A stretch of 64,000 nucleotides of DNA from Rhodococcus sp. HNM0563 (GTDB lineage Bacteria; Actinomycetota; Actinomycetes; Mycobacteriales; Mycobacteriaceae), in the NCBI RefSeq assembly GCF_012726195.1, contig NZ_JAASAF010000006.1:378256-442255 (forward strand), read 5' to 3'. A program made the position numbers and the translations under genes. Positions 30,580 through 40,182 of the stretch are shown here, piece after piece; within the stretch, counting starts at the first letter, position 1, and each line of letters starts with the position of its first letter. Below the pieces are notes generated by a model. It saw only the letters and a program-made list of their open reading frames with translations. It made no database searches and was not told the origin of the DNA.

Positions 30580-30585
30580 TAGCGT
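30580..30585 (+). promoter_or_regulatory. -10 box TAGCGT, possible leaderless pks13 promoter
   Basis: TAGCGT ends 9 nt before ATG 30595, within the 35-nt gap after fadD32. pks13 may therefore have its own leaderless transcript besides read-through from fadD32. Confidence 0.4.
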
Positions 30586-30594
30586 GGTGGGTTG

Positions 30595-33500
30595 ATGGCT
30601 GACACTGAAATGACCGTTGCGCAGCTGCGCGAATGGCTGCGGAACTGGATTGCCGACGCAACCGGCCAGCCGGTCTCCCAGATCTCGGACGATCGTCCGA
30701 TGGAGGAGTTCGGGTTGGCGTCGCGCGACGCTGTGGCGCTCAGCGGTGACATCGAGGATCTCCTCGGTGTCACGCTGACCGCGACTGTCGCGTACCAGCA
30801 CCCCACGATCGCGTCGCTGGCGACTCGCATCATCGAGGGCGAACCGGAGGTGCCGGAGGGCACCGACGACACGTTCTATGTCGCCGGTAGCGCTCTCGGC
30901 TCGAAGGACATCGCGATCGTCGGCATGTCGACGCGTCTTCCCGGACACATCGACACCCCCGCCCAGATGTGGGACCTGCTGGCGTCGGGGCGCGACGGCA
31001 TCACCGACCTGCCCGAAGGCCGCTGGTCCGAGTTCCACGGCGACCCGCTCGTCTCCGAGGCGATCGCGAATGCGAACACGCGCGGCGGCTACCTCGACGA
31101 CGTCAAGGGCTTCGACGCCGAGTTCTTCGCCATGTCGCCGCGCGAGGTCAAGATGGTCGACCCGCAGCAGCGTCTCGCGCTCGAGTTGACCTGGGAGGCC
31201 CTCGAGCACGCCCACATCCCCGCGAGCGACCTCAAAGGCGGCTCGGTCGGTGTGTTCATCGGCTCGTCCGCGAACGACTACATGCTCATCGCGGCGTCGG
31301 ATTCGTCGGCGGCCGACCCGTACGCGATCACCGGCACGTCCACATCGATCGTCTCCAACCGTGTCTCGTACTTCTTCGACTTCCGCGGCCCGTCGATCAG
31401 CATCGACACCGCATGCTCGTCGTCGCTCGTCGCGGTCCACCAGGCGGTGCGTGCACTGCGCGGCGGTGAAGCAAACGTGGCGATCGCCGGTGGCATCAAC
31501 ATGTTGCTCGCCCCCGCCGGCACACTCGGTTTCCACGAAACGGGCATGCTCACCGCCGACGGCAAGATCAAGGCGTTCTCGGCGGACGCAAACGGCATCG
31601 TCCGCTCGGAAGGTGGTGGCCTCGTCGTACTCAAACGGCTCGAGGACGCCGAACGCGACGGCGACAACATCCTCGCCGTGGTTGCCGGATCGGCCGTCAA
31701 CCAGGACGGACGCTCCAACGGTCTGGTCGCGCCCAACCCGGATGCCCAGGCGGACGTGCTGCGTCGCGCCTACCGCGACGCGCAGATCCTGCCGTCGGGT
31801 GTCGACTACATCGAGGCGCACGGCACCGGCACGGTGCTCGGTGATCCGATCGAGGCGGACGCCCTCGGCCGTGTCGTCGGCCGCGGCCGCGACGCCGACA
31901 AGCCGGCCCTGCTCGGTTCTGCGAAGACCAACTTCGGGCACCTCGAGGCTGCCGCAGGCGCCGCGGGCCTGATCAAAGTCGTTCTAGCGATGCGCGAGAA
32001 CGCACTCCCGGCTTCTCTCAATTACACCGAGCCCAACCCGTACATCGCATTCGACAAGGCCCGTCTCCGTGTGATCCCGGAGGGTGCGCAGTGGCCCCGT
32101 TATTCGGGCCGCGCTGTCGCGGGCATCTCCGGATTCGGGTTCGGTGGCACCAACGCGCACGTCGTGGTGCGCGAGTACACCGGGCCGGAAGGCCAGATCG
32201 ACTCCGAGGCCGAGGTCGAGGTTCTGCCCGACAGCGCCGAGGCTGCGCAGCATGCCGTGGTGCCGGAGCCCGCACGCGAATTGCCCGTCGTGCTTGCGGT
32301 GTCCGCACCGATGCCGTCGCGTCGTCGCCGCGCCGCGGCGGATCTCGCCGACTGGCTCGAAACCGAATCGGGTAGCACCACTGCGTTGGCCGATGTGGCC
32401 CGCACGCTGTCGCGTCGCAACCACGGCCGGTCCCGTGCCGTCGTCATCGCCGCCGACCGCGCCGAGGCGATCGCCGGGCTGCGTGCCGTCGCTGCAGGAA
32501 AGCCCGCGCCGAACGTCTTCGCCGCCGACAGCCCGGCCGCGAACGGCCCGGTGTGGGTATTGTCCGGCTTCGGTGCGCAGCACCGCAAAATGGCCAAGCA
32601 GCTGTATCTCGAGAACCCCGTGTTCGCCGCTGCAGTCGACGAGGTCGACGAGTTGATCTTCGACGAGTCGGGCTACTCCATGAAGGAGAAGTTCCTCGAC
32701 GACGCGCAGGACTACGACGTCGAGACCGCGCAGGTCGGTATCTTCACCATCCAGGTCGGTCTCGCCGCGGTGCTGCGTCACCACGGCGCCGATCCTGCAG
32801 CGATCGTCGGCCACTCGATGGGTGAGGCCGCCGGTGCATACATCTCGGGTGGTCTGTCGCTCGAGGAAGCCGTGCGCGTGATCTGCGCCCGGTCGCGCCT
32901 GATGGGTGAGGCCGAGGGCCAGCTCGAGGGCGACGACATTCGCCTGATGGCGCTCGTCGAGTACAGCTCCGACGAGATCACCTCGGTTCTGCCCGACTTC
33001 CCGCAGCTCGAGGTGTGCGTCTATGCGGCGCCCACCCACACTGTGATCGGCGGACCGCAGGAGCAGGTCAACGCCATCGTCGCGCGCGCCGAGTCGGAGG
33101 AGAAGTTCGCCCGGGTCCTCCAGACGAAGGGCGCGAGCCACACGTCGCAGGTCGACCCGATCCTGGGTGAGCTCGCTGCCGAACTCGCGGGTATGGAGCC
33201 GCAGCGCCTGAAGGTCGATGTGTATTCGTCCGTCGATCAGGAAACGCTGTACCGCGCCGGTCACGCGGGCATCCACCCGGTCGAGTACTGGACGAAGGGC
33301 ATGCGCCACAGCGTGTACTTCACCCAGGCGATCCGGAAGGCGCTCACCGACGGCTACACGACGTTCGTCGAGCTCAACGCGAATCCCGCGACGCTGATGT
33401 CGGTCGCCGCCACCGCGTTCGATGCCGGTGTGCAGGACGGCGTGTTCATCCAGACGCTCAAGCGTAAGGAAGACGAGTCGCTCGGCGTGCTCACCGCGCT

Positions 33501-35562
33501 CGCGCAACTCTATGTCCACGGGCATCCGGTGGATCTGCGCAGTCTGCTGCCAGAGGGCGACTACGCCGACATTCCGCGTACCGCGTTCCTGCGTAAGCCG
33601 TACTGGGTCGACGCCCGCATCGGCGGCGGCGCCGGCCACGGTCGTGTCCCCGGCGCACATGTCGCGCTGCCCGACGGCAGGCACGTGTGGGAGGTGCAGG
33701 CGACGGCGGTCACCGATCCCGCGGAACTCGTCACCACCGCGGCGTCGCAGGTGCTCGCCGATGTCACCCTGACCGCATCCATACGGCATGCAGAGCTGCC
33801 TGATGCAGCCACCGTGACCACGACCCTCACCCCGCACCCGGGTGGTGCGTCGGTGCAGGTCCACGCCCGCACGGCGAGCGGTTTCACCCTCGTGCACGAG
33901 GGCGTCGTCACGTCGGGTGAGGCTCTTCCCACCCCGGTGATCGCCGCCCCGGCTCGGTTGTCCGACGACGTCGAGGAACTGCCGGAGGTCGTCGAGACCT
34001 TCGGTGACAAGTGGGATCCCGAAGGATCGCAGACCCTGGAAGATCGCCTGACGCTGATCGTCGCCGAATCCATGGGTTACGCACCCGAGGATCTGCCCGC
34101 CGAGATCCCGCTCATGGAACTGGGCCTCGACTCGCTGATGGCGGTACGCATCAAGAACCGCGTCGAGTACGAGTTCGACATCCCGCAGCTGCAGCTGACG
34201 GCGGTCAAGGACGCATCCTTGCGCGATGTCGCCAAGTACCTTCGCTATGCGGTGGACAACCGCGACGAGGTCGCGCAGCTTGCCGAGCAACAGGCCGCGG
34301 AGAAGGCAGCCGACCGCGCCGAGGCCGGGTCGCTGGAGTCGGGGTCCGCTCTGCTGCCGGTCGAGGACACCACCATCGTCGGTGAAGCCGAGCAGATTCT
34401 TGCCCACACCGACTCTCCGGAAGAATCCGAGTCTCCGGAAGAAGCTGCCCCTGCCTCCGCGGAACCTGCAGCAGATTCGTCCGGGCCCGACGTTCCTCCC
34501 CGCGACGCCGCGGAACGCCTGACCTTCGCATCGTGGGCCGTGGTCACCGGGAAGTCCGCCAAGGGCATCTTCAATACGTTGCCGACGCTCGACGAGTCTG
34601 CGGCCGAGCGCCTCGCCACGCGGCTCACCGAGCGGTCCGGCGGGGAGATCACCGTCGACGATGTCCGCAAGGCGTCGACGATCGAGCAACTCTCGGAAAC
34701 GGTCCGGCAGTATCTCGAATCCTCCGACAAGATCGACGGACTCGTGCGCGCGCTGCGGCCGCGGCCCGAGGGGTCGTCGGCGGTGCCGGTGTTCGTGTTC
34801 CATCCTGCGGGGGGCTCGACCGTCGCGTACGAGCCGCTGCTGCGGCGCCTGCCCGCGGATACCCCGATGTACGGGTTCGAACGCACCGAGGGGCCGATCG
34901 ACGAGCGCGCCAAGGTGTACCTGCCGCTGATCAAGGAGATCCAGGGCGACGGCCCGTACGTGCTGTACGGCTGGTCGCTCGGCGGCGTGCTGGCTTATGC
35001 CGTCGGCCGGTTGCTGCGCGCCGAAGGCAAGGACGTGCGGATCATCGGTCTCCTCGACACGGTCATGGCCGGTGAGCAGATCGAGGACACTCCGGAGGAG
35101 ATCCGGAAACGCTGGCAGCGCTACTCGGCCTTTGCGAAGAAGACCTACGGTGTCGAGGCGCCGCTTCCGTACGACCTGCTTGCCGACGCGGGCAGCGACG
35201 AGGAGCAGATCAAGATTCTCATGGGCCTGCTCGAGATGAGCGGTGTCGAGATCCCCGGCGGCATCATCGAGCATCAGCGCACGTCGTGGCTCGACAACCG
35301 TGCCATACAGACGGCGAAGCTCGAACGCTATGACGGCGACGTCGTGCTGTACATGGCCGACAAGTATCACGATGACGCAATCGACCTCGAGCCGGCGTTC
35401 GGTACCCGGCAACCCGACGGTGGGTGGGGAGATGTGGTCGCGAATCTGGAGATCGTCCCGGTGGGGGGAGATCACCTGCAGATCGTCGACGAGCCGTACA
35501 TCGCGAAGGTGGGGGCCGACCTGACCCGCAAGCTGGCCGACATCGAGGCCTCGAGGAGCTGA
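30595..35562 (+). CDS. pks13: Polyketide synthase Pks13, mycolic acid condensase
   Basis: 1655 residues. It condenses the meromycolyl chain with carboxyacyl-CoA to the mycolate precursor. Domain order: N-terminal ACP (Ser43 in [10 protein letters not shown]), ketosynthase with Cys274 in [11 protein letters not shown], acyltransferase with Ser741 in [10 protein letters not shown]-terminal ACP with Ser1180 in LGLDSLMAV, an acidic Ser/Glu linker (about 1230-1300), and thioesterase with Ser1461 in [11 protein letters not shown]. All catalytic residues are present. The ATG is used rather than the TTG one codon earlier. accD4 starts 8 nt after the stop. Confidence 0.98.
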   Translation: MADTEMTVAQLREWLRNWIADATGQPVSQISDDRPMEEFGLASRDAVALSGDIEDLLGVTLTATVAYQHPTIASLATRIIEGEPEVPEGTDDTFYVAGSALGSKDIAIVGMSTRLPGHIDTPAQMWDLLASGRDGITDLPEGRWSEFHGDPLVSEAIANANTRGGYLDDVKGFDAEFFAMSPREVKMVDPQQRLALELTWEALEHAHIPASDLKGGSVGVFIGSSANDYMLIAASDSSAADPYAITGTSTSIVSNRVSYFFDFRGPSISIDTACSSSLVAVHQAVRALRGGEANVAIAGGINMLLAPAGTLGFHETGMLTADGKIKAFSADANGIVRSEGGGLVVLKRLEDAERDGDNILAVVAGSAVNQDGRSNGLVAPNPDAQADVLRRAYRDAQILPSGVDYIEAHGTGTVLGDPIEADALGRVVGRGRDADKPALLGSAKTNFGHLEAAAGAAGLIKVVLAMRENALPASLNYTEPNPYIAFDKARLRVIPEGAQWPRYSGRAVAGISGFGFGGTNAHVVVREYTGPEGQIDSEAEVEVLPDSAEAAQHAVVPEPARELPVVLAVSAPMPSRRRRAAADLADWLETESGSTTALADVARTLSRRNHGRSRAVVIAADRAEAIAGLRAVAAGKPAPNVFAADSPAANGPVWVLSGFGAQHRKMAKQLYLENPVFAAAVDEVDELIFDESGYSMKEKFLDDAQDYDVETAQVGIFTIQVGLAAVLRHHGADPAAIVGHSMGEAAGAYISGGLSLEEAVRVICARSRLMGEAEGQLEGDDIRLMALVEYSSDEITSVLPDFPQLEVCVYAAPTHTVIGGPQEQVNAIVARAESEEKFARVLQTKGASHTSQVDPILGELAAELAGMEPQRLKVDVYSSVDQETLYRAGHAGIHPVEYWTKGMRHSVYFTQAIRKALTDGYTTFVELNANPATLMSVAATAFDAGVQDGVFIQTLKRKEDESLGVLTALAQLYVHGHPVDLRSLLPEGDYADIPRTAFLRKPYWVDARIGGGAGHGRVPGAHVALPDGRHVWEVQATAVTDPAELVTTAASQVLADVTLTASIRHAELPDAATVTTTLTPHPGGASVQVHARTASGFTLVHEGVVTSGEALPTPVIAAPARLSDDVEELPEVVETFGDKWDPEGSQTLEDRLTLIVAESMGYAPEDLPAEIPLMELGLDSLMAVRIKNRVEYEFDIPQLQLTAVKDASLRDVAKYLRYAVDNRDEVAQLAEQQAAEKAADRAEAGSLESGSALLPVEDTTIVGEAEQILAHTDSPEESESPEEAAPASAEPAADSSGPDVPPRDAAERLTFASWAVVTGKSAKGIFNTLPTLDESAAERLATRLTERSGGEITVDDVRKASTIEQLSETVRQYLESSDKIDGLVRALRPRPEGSSAVPVFVFHPAGGSTVAYEPLLRRLPADTPMYGFERTEGPIDERAKVYLPLIKEIQGDGPYVLYGWSLGGVLAYAVGRLLRAEGKDVRIIGLLDTVMAGEQIEDTPEEIRKRWQRYSAFAKKTYGVEAPLPYDLLADAGSDEEQIKILMGLLEMSGVEIPGGIIEHQRTSWLDNRAIQTAKLERYDGDVVLYMADKYHDDAIDLEPAFGTRQPDGGWGDVVANLEIVPVGGDHLQIVDEPYIAKVGADLTRKLADIEASRS

Positions 35563-35570
35563 GCAAAGTA

Positions 35571-37112
35571 GTGACCACTACGGCAGAAAAACTGGCCGAG
35601 CTGCGCGCAAAACTGGAGATCGCGAACGAACCCGCAGGGGAAGCCGCAATCGCCAAGCGCGCGAAGAAGGGCATCCCCAGCGCTCGGGAGCGCATCGACA
35701 TGCTCCTCGACAAGGGCACCTTCGTCGAGATCGGCGCGCTGATGAAGACGCCCGGCAATCCGAACGCGTTCTACGGCGACGCGGTCGTCGTCGGACACGG
35801 ACTGGTCGACGGCCGCCCCGTCGCTGTCTTCTCACACGACCAGACCGTCCTCGGCGGCAGCGTCGGTGAGATGTTCGGCCGCAAGGTGTCTGCTGTTCTC
35901 GAACACGCATTGAAGATCGGCTGCCCCGTCGTCGGTATCAACGACTCCGGCGGAGCCCGCGTCCAGGACGCCGTGACCTCGCTCGCTTGGTACGGCGAGA
36001 TCGGTAAGCGCACCGAACCGCTGTCCGGACTGGTGCCGCAGATCTCGGTCATCGTCGGCAAGTGCGCCGGTGGTGCCGTGTATGCGCCGATCAACACCGA
36101 CGTCGTCGTGGCGACCGAAGAGGCGTACATGTTCGTCACCGGCCCCGACGTCATCAAGGCGGTCACCGGTGAGGATGTCAGCCTCGAGGAGCTCGGCAGC
36201 GCCCGTAAGCAGGCCGAGTACGGCAATGTGCACCATGTCGCGCCCGACGAGAAGGCCGCGTTCGATTGGGTGCGCCAGTATCTGAGCTACATGCCGTCGA
36301 ATGCGCAGGAGAAGCCTCCTGTGATCAACCCGGGTCTCGAACCTGAGATCACGACCGACGACATCGAGCTCGATTCGTTCATGCCCGACGCCGACAACTC
36401 CGGCTACGACATGCACGACATCCTGCTCAAGATCTTCGACGACGGCGACTTCTTCGAGGTCCGCTCGCAGACTGCCCCGAACATCATCACCGGCTACGCG
36501 CGTGTCGATGGGCGCCCCGTCGGTGTGGTCGCGAACCAGCCGCTGTACCTATCGGGTGCGCTCGATGCTGCGGCCGCCGACAAGGCCGCGCATTTCGTGC
36601 GTGTGTGCGATGCATACGACATCCCGCTGGTGTTCGTCGTCGACACGCCGGGCTTCCTGCCGGGTGTCGACCAGGAGAAGATCGGCGTCATCAAGCGTGG
36701 CGGACGGTTCCTGTTCGCGTACGTGGAGGCGTCGGTGCCGAAGGTGACCGTCGTGGTGCGCAAGTCGTACGGTGGCGGCTACGCGGTGATGGGCTCGAAG
36801 CAGCTCGGTGCCGACATCAACTTCGCATGGCCCACCGCGCGTATCGCGGTGATGGGTGCGGAGTCTGCGGTCGCGGTGATCGGCCGCAAGCAGATCGCCG
36901 AGGCAGGCGAGAACGCTCCGGTGGTGCGTCAGCAGCTCATCAACTTCTACAACGAGCATGTCGCGACCCCGTACATCGCGGCCGAGCGCGGCTACATCGA
37001 TGCGGTGATCGAGCCGAAGACCACGCGTCTCGAGATCCGGAAGGCGTTGACACTTCTCCGCGACAAGAAGGTGTTCAAGAACCCGCGCAAGCATCACCTG
37101 CTTCCGCTCTGA
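35571..37112 (+). CDS. accD4: Acyl-CoA carboxylase beta subunit AccD4
   Basis: 513 residues. Carboxyltransferase subunit that, with an AccA-type biotin subunit and AccD5, makes the carboxylated long-chain acyl-CoA extender for Pks13. Both halves of the carboxyltransferase fold are visible: the N-terminal oxyanion region ([26 protein letters not shown]) and the C-terminal one ([28 protein letters not shown]). The start is GTG at 35571, with GAGGAG upstream in the end of pks13. A strong hairpin follows the stop. Confidence 0.96.
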   Translation: MTTTAEKLAELRAKLEIANEPAGEAAIAKRAKKGIPSARERIDMLLDKGTFVEIGALMKTPGNPNAFYGDAVVVGHGLVDGRPVAVFSHDQTVLGGSVGEMFGRKVSAVLEHALKIGCPVVGINDSGGARVQDAVTSLAWYGEIGKRTEPLSGLVPQISVIVGKCAGGAVYAPINTDVVVATEEAYMFVTGPDVIKAVTGEDVSLEELGSARKQAEYGNVHHVAPDEKAAFDWVRQYLSYMPSNAQEKPPVINPGLEPEITTDDIELDSFMPDADNSGYDMHDILLKIFDDGDFFEVRSQTAPNIITGYARVDGRPVGVVANQPLYLSGALDAAAADKAAHFVRVCDAYDIPLVFVVDTPGFLPGVDQEKIGVIKRGGRFLFAYVEASVPKVTVVVRKSYGGGYAVMGSKQLGADINFAWPTARIAVMGAESAVAVIGRKQIAEAGENAPVVRQQLINFYNEHVATPYIAAERGYIDAVIEPKTTRLEIRKALTLLRDKKVFKNPRKHHLLPL

Positions 37113-37125
37113 GGTTTTGACCGAG

Positions 37126-37166
37126 AAGTCCCACCGGCCGTCGACATGGCTGTGCCGGTGGGACTT
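37126..37166. terminator. Terminator after accD4
   Basis: Perfect 12-bp stem AAGTCCCACCGG / CCGGTGGGACTT with a 17-nt loop, followed by T. It lies between the convergent accD4 and RidA genes and could serve both. Confidence 0.8.
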
Positions 37167-37187
37167 TCGCGTGTCAGTCTGCGCGTG

Positions 37188-37598
37188 TCAGTCGAGGACT
37201 GCGGTGGCTTCGATCTCCACCAGGAGGTCGGGTTCGGCGAGTGCCGAGACACCGATGCCGGTCAGCGGTGCCAGTGGTCCCTCGATTCCCAATTTGGCGG
37301 CTGCTCGGCCGCCGCCTTCTACGAGCTGGGCCATCTTCTCGGGAGTCCAGTCGACGATGTAGGCGGTCAGTTTCGCGATGTCGCCCCAGCTCGCACCGAC
37401 CTCGGTCAGGGCGGTGGCGATGTTGAGATAGCACTGCTCGGTCTGCGTGGCGAGGTCGCCCTCGCCGATTCTGTTGCCGTCGGCGTCGCGCGCGACCTGT
37501 CCGGCGATGAACACCATTTTCGATCCGGTGGCGACCGATACCTGTTTGTACAGGTCGGTCTGCGGAAGTCCTGCAGGGTTGACGAGCGTGACGGCCAT
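37188..37598 (-). CDS. RidA/YjgF/YER057c/UK114 family protein
   Basis: 136 residues, a normal-length Rid fold: FIAGQVARDADGN and EPDLLVEIEATAVLD. Canonical RidA enzymes hydrolyse reactive enamines and use an arginine just before the VEIEA strand; here that stretch reads SALAEPDLLVEIEA with no arginine, so this is probably one of the other Rid subgroups without the classic deaminase activity. AGGAG lies before the ATG. It is divergent from a TetR regulator 77 nt away, which may control it. Confidence 0.88.
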   Translation of the reverse strand: MAVTLVNPAGLPQTDLYKQVSVATGSKMVFIAGQVARDADGNRIGEGDLATQTEQCYLNIATALTEVGASWGDIAKLTAYIVDWTPEKMAQLVEGGGRAAAKLGIEGPLAPLTGIGVSALAEPDLLVEIEATAVLD

Positions 37599-37663
37599 GG
37601 AGGTCTCCTGGGGTGGTCGAAGTCCGGAAGCGGACCTTCAAACTATAACAGTGCGATGCTATG

Positions 37664-37669
37664 TAAAGT
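37664..37669 (+). promoter_or_regulatory. -10 box TAAAGT, leaderless TetR gene
   Basis: TAAAGT ends 6 nt before ATG 37676. The gap to the RidA gene is AT-rich (AACTATAACAGTG) and should contain the RidA promoter and a possible shared operator. Confidence 0.45.
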
Positions 37670-37675
37670 GTCGTC

Positions 37676-38299
37676 ATGGTGAGAGCGAAGGATCCAGCGG
37701 TGCGCACCCTCCTCGTCGAGCGCGCAGCGCAGATGCTGCGAGCCCGCGAACCCATCACACTGCGCTCGCTGGTGGCAGGCACGGGGGTGTCGACGATGGC
37801 CGTCTACACCTACTTCGGTGGCATGGAAGGATTGTGGAAAGCCCTTCGGCAGGAAGGGTTCACGCGCCTCGAGTCCGGGTTCCGCACGGTGGAGACATCG
37901 AGTGATGCGGTGCGAGATCTGGCGGCGTTGTCCGCGTCCTACGTCGACAACGCCCTCGATCACCCCGACCTGTACCGCGTCATGTTCGACGCGAGCGTCG
38001 AACTCGAAGATCTCGAGGCGGCAGACGCCACCCTGGAATATCTCGTCCAGGCTGCGCGACGAGCGCGGGACGAGGGCCGCTTCCGCGCCGACGTCGACCC
38101 GCTCGAACTGGCGATCCAGAGTTGGGCGATCGACCACGGACTCGTGTCGCTCGTGGCGAACGGACCGCTACCACACACCACCGTCGACCACTGCGTTGTC
38201 ATGCTCACCGCACTGTTCGTCCAGGCAGGAGACGAACCCGACAGGTGCCGGGCATCTGTCGAGGAGGGGTGGAAGCAGCGGGCCGCCCGCGAAACGTAG
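37676..38299 (+). CDS. TetR-family regulator
   Basis: 207 residues. N-terminal HTH at about residues 24-48 (ITLRSLVAGTGVSTMAVYTY then FGGMEGLWKAL), followed by an all-helical ligand domain containing the WHG-type sequence SWAIDHGLVSLV, as in the TetR_C_13/WHG subgroup. Divergent from RidA, so RidA is the likeliest target. It ends 4 nt from the convergent TetR gene. The ligand is unknown. Confidence 0.88.
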   Translation: MVRAKDPAVRTLLVERAAQMLRAREPITLRSLVAGTGVSTMAVYTYFGGMEGLWKALRQEGFTRLESGFRTVETSSDAVRDLAALSASYVDNALDHPDLYRVMFDASVELEDLEAADATLEYLVQAARRARDEGRFRADVDPLELAIQSWAIDHGLVSLVANGPLPHTTVDHCVVMLTALFVQAGDEPDRCRASVEEGWKQRAARET

Positions 38300-38303
38300 G
38301 TGA

Positions 38304-38960
38304 TCAGCCGGTGTGGAGGGCGCTGATGATGTAGGTGAGGATGTGCTCGACCTCTGTGGCCGGATCGAAGTCCGTCGTGTCCTTCCACAGCAGATGTTCC
38401 ATCTGCGCCAGCAACAGAATCGCGGTCGTTGTCGAATCCCGCTCCGGGTCGGTGGAGCCGAGATCGGTGATCGGACCGACAAGGACGCGAGCGAGGGTGA
38501 GCTCGAGCTCCTCCCGCACCTTCGGGGCATGCGATCGTCCGCCGGCGCCCCCGCCCACGACGTTGCGCGTCGCGGCAGCGATCTCGGGGTCGATGCCCTG
38601 CCTCAAGATCACGGTCGCGCCGGCGCGCAACGCCGCTTCCGGCGTCTCGGCTGCATCGATCTTCCTGCGCAGATGATCGACGAGGCGGTGTCCGCCCTCC
38701 TCGACCACTGCGTCGACGAAGTCGCCCTTACTGCGGAAATAGCGGTAGAACGCATCGTTGGACAGTCCGGCAGCGGCCACGATATCGGCGACACGCGCGG
38801 GTGATCCGGCGGTCAGCAGATCCCGTCCGGCCTTGATCAAACGATCGACGTCGCGACTCGCGGCTTCCTGCCGCGGAGTGAGGCTCCGCTGTACCGCTTC
38901 GGTGGCGCGGGCCGACATGGAGCTGGTGCCGGTGATGTCTTCGGTGGTCACCTTCGTCAT
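38304..38960 (-). CDS. TetR-family regulator
   Basis: About 218 residues from ATG 38960; the frame is open a further ten codons. HTH at about residues 45-70 (RVADIVAAAGLSNDAFYRYF, RSKGDFVDAV). The C-terminal domain ends with LLLAQMEHLLWKDTTDF. It is not closely similar to its convergent TetR neighbour. The first DUF559 cassette lies directly upstream, so its original target gene may have been separated or lie elsewhere. Confidence 0.85.
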   Translation of the reverse strand: MTKVTTEDITGTSSMSARATEAVQRSLTPRQEAASRDVDRLIKAGRDLLTAGSPARVADIVAAAGLSNDAFYRYFRSKGDFVDAVVEEGGHRLVDHLRRKIDAAETPEAALRAGATVILRQGIDPEIAAATRNVVGGGAGGRSHAPKVREELELTLARVLVGPITDLGSTDPERDSTTTAILLLAQMEHLLWKDTTDFDPATEVEHILTYIISALHTG

Positions 38961-38998
38961 TCTAGGGAATCGGAACCGAATTCTGTGCACCCACCGCT

Positions 38999-40006
38999 TT
39001 ATGGCCGAACGTCACCTTTGGTCACTTGGGATGTATGAAGGTGACGTTCGGTCAATCGGACTGGGGGTCGAGGGCGCCGGGAAGCGTGTTCGACGGCTGC
39101 CCGAAGATCGGAGAGAACCATCGCGGGTGAGTTTCGGATCTGAGCGGGCAGGTGCTCGACCACGATGATCCCGTGCCGCTGCATACGGGCTCGGCGCTGC
39201 ATCGTCTTCTCGTGGTCGGCCGGACTGAAATGGTGCGCGAGTGAATCGATCTCCCACGCCACGGCGACGTCGTCCATCCAGCCGTCGGGGCGAGCGATCC
39301 AGGTGCCGTCCTCGGTGACGACATCCACGTTGTGCATCATCGCTGGTAAGCCGCTGGTCGCGTACAGTTTCTGTGCCCACACTTCAGCGACAGAATGCGC
39401 GTCGTCGGAGAGTTCGCGTAGGACCGATCGCGGCACGGCAGTCCCTCGGCGGCTCCCCTCGGCCAGTTCCTGCGTCAGTTCGTCGACGGTGACGTCGCCG
39501 CGTTGCAGAGCCGACGTCAGCAGAGCCCGGCATCGGTCCGTTCTCGACATACGGCGAGCGGCGTCGAGCAGGCAGCGAGCTACAGGCGCGACGCGCAGTT
39601 TTCCCTTGCCCACGGGATCTGGGAGACGAGAGGACCGCTCGACATCGACGAACGAGAATTTCCGTCGGTGTTGTTCATGGGGGATGAGGATAAGAACATC
39701 ACTCATTGTGGCGGAATGCTGGTAGCCGTGAAGCGCCAATCCGGCATGCCCCGAGAGCACTGCATCAGCGCCTCCATAGAGTTGCGCTGCCGTGTGCCGG
39801 TCGGTCGTGCTGAGCCGACCGTTGTGTAACCCGATGACGCCTGGCAGGATCCGTTGCCACGGACCGCCATTGCGGCAGCGTCCAGAGATTGTCCCAGAGG
39901 TGACACCGAAGTCGAGTAGCGTCGCGGTCCGGATGATCCCGTTGACGCTCAGTGCGTGCAGTGCTGAGGGGTCGTCGCCCCAGGCTCCCCGTTTCATGGC
40001 GAACAT
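38999..40006 (-). CDS. AbiEi-type HTH / DUF559-like protein, copy 1
   Basis: About 335 residues from ATG 40006 (ATG 39997 also possible). The N-terminal winged-helix resembles the AbiEi antitoxin domain (GIIRTATLLDFGVTSGTISG). The C-terminal part has the Vsr-like DUF559 pattern: RPDGWMDDVAVAWEIDSLAH, then DHEKTMQRRARM and HGIIVVEHLP. Direct hairpin repeats lie on both sides, and the last 17 codons are encoded by the downstream repeat. The fold suggests nuclease or DNA binding; the actual activity is unknown. It is a diverged paralogue of the gene at 59548-60423. Confidence 0.75.
   Translation of the reverse strand: MFAMKRGAWGDDPSALHALSVNGIIRTATLLDFGVTSGTISGRCRNGGPWQRILPGVIGLHNGRLSTTDRHTAAQLYGGADAVLSGHAGLALHGYQHSATMSDVLILIPHEQHRRKFSFVDVERSSRLPDPVGKGKLRVAPVARCLLDAARRMSRTDRCRALLTSALQRGDVTVDELTQELAEGSRRGTAVPRSVLRELSDDAHSVAEVWAQKLYATSGLPAMMHNVDVVTEDGTWIARPDGWMDDVAVAWEIDSLAHHFSPADHEKTMQRRARMQRHGIIVVEHLPAQIRNSPAMVLSDLRAAVEHASRRPRPPVRLTERHLHTSQVTKGDVRP
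39002..39059. repeat. Hairpin repeat, downstream copy of DUF559 cassette 1
   Basis: 58-nt direct repeat of 40110-40167 with three mismatches. It contains the inverted arms CCGAACGTCACCTT and GAAGGTGACGTTCGG (14 bp plus a G-T pair) around a 16-17 nt loop. It overlaps the 3' end of the DUF559 gene. Confidence 0.85.
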
Positions 40007-40109
40007 GATGCCGACCACAAGGGACAGAACAGGTTCGTTGCGCGCGTAGGTGGACCGACCTGTGGATGAAATGCCGTGCTGTGGATAACCCGGTGTGCCA
40101 GCGGGGGTT

Positions 40110-40167
40110 TGGCCGAACGTCACCTTCGGTCACTTGGAGTGTATGAAGGTGACGTTCGGTCAATCGG
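40110..40167. repeat. Hairpin repeat, upstream copy of DUF559 cassette 1
   Basis: Perfect 15-bp stem CCGAACGTCACCTTC / GAAGGTGACGTTCGG with a 17-nt loop (40128-40144). It lies 15 nt beyond the emb stop and could also end emb transcription. Direct repeat of 39002-39059. Confidence 0.85.
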
Positions 40168-40182
40168 GGGGCGGGTGCTGCC

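Larger units (their letters stand above)
39002..40167. mobile_element. Candidate DUF559 cassette 1 (direct hairpin repeats)
   Basis: A 1.17-kb unit made of one AbiEi/DUF559 gene and a 58-nt hairpin repeat at each end in the same orientation. It sits between a TetR gene and the end of the second emb gene, a place where M. tuberculosis has no such gene. No target-site duplication could be defined. Mobility is inferred. Confidence 0.4.

Noticed and set aside
31984-35475. A 1163-codon open frame antisense to pks13
   Set aside because: It mirrors pks13 codon by codon, has no recognisable domain, and is the usual by-product of high-GC coding sequence.
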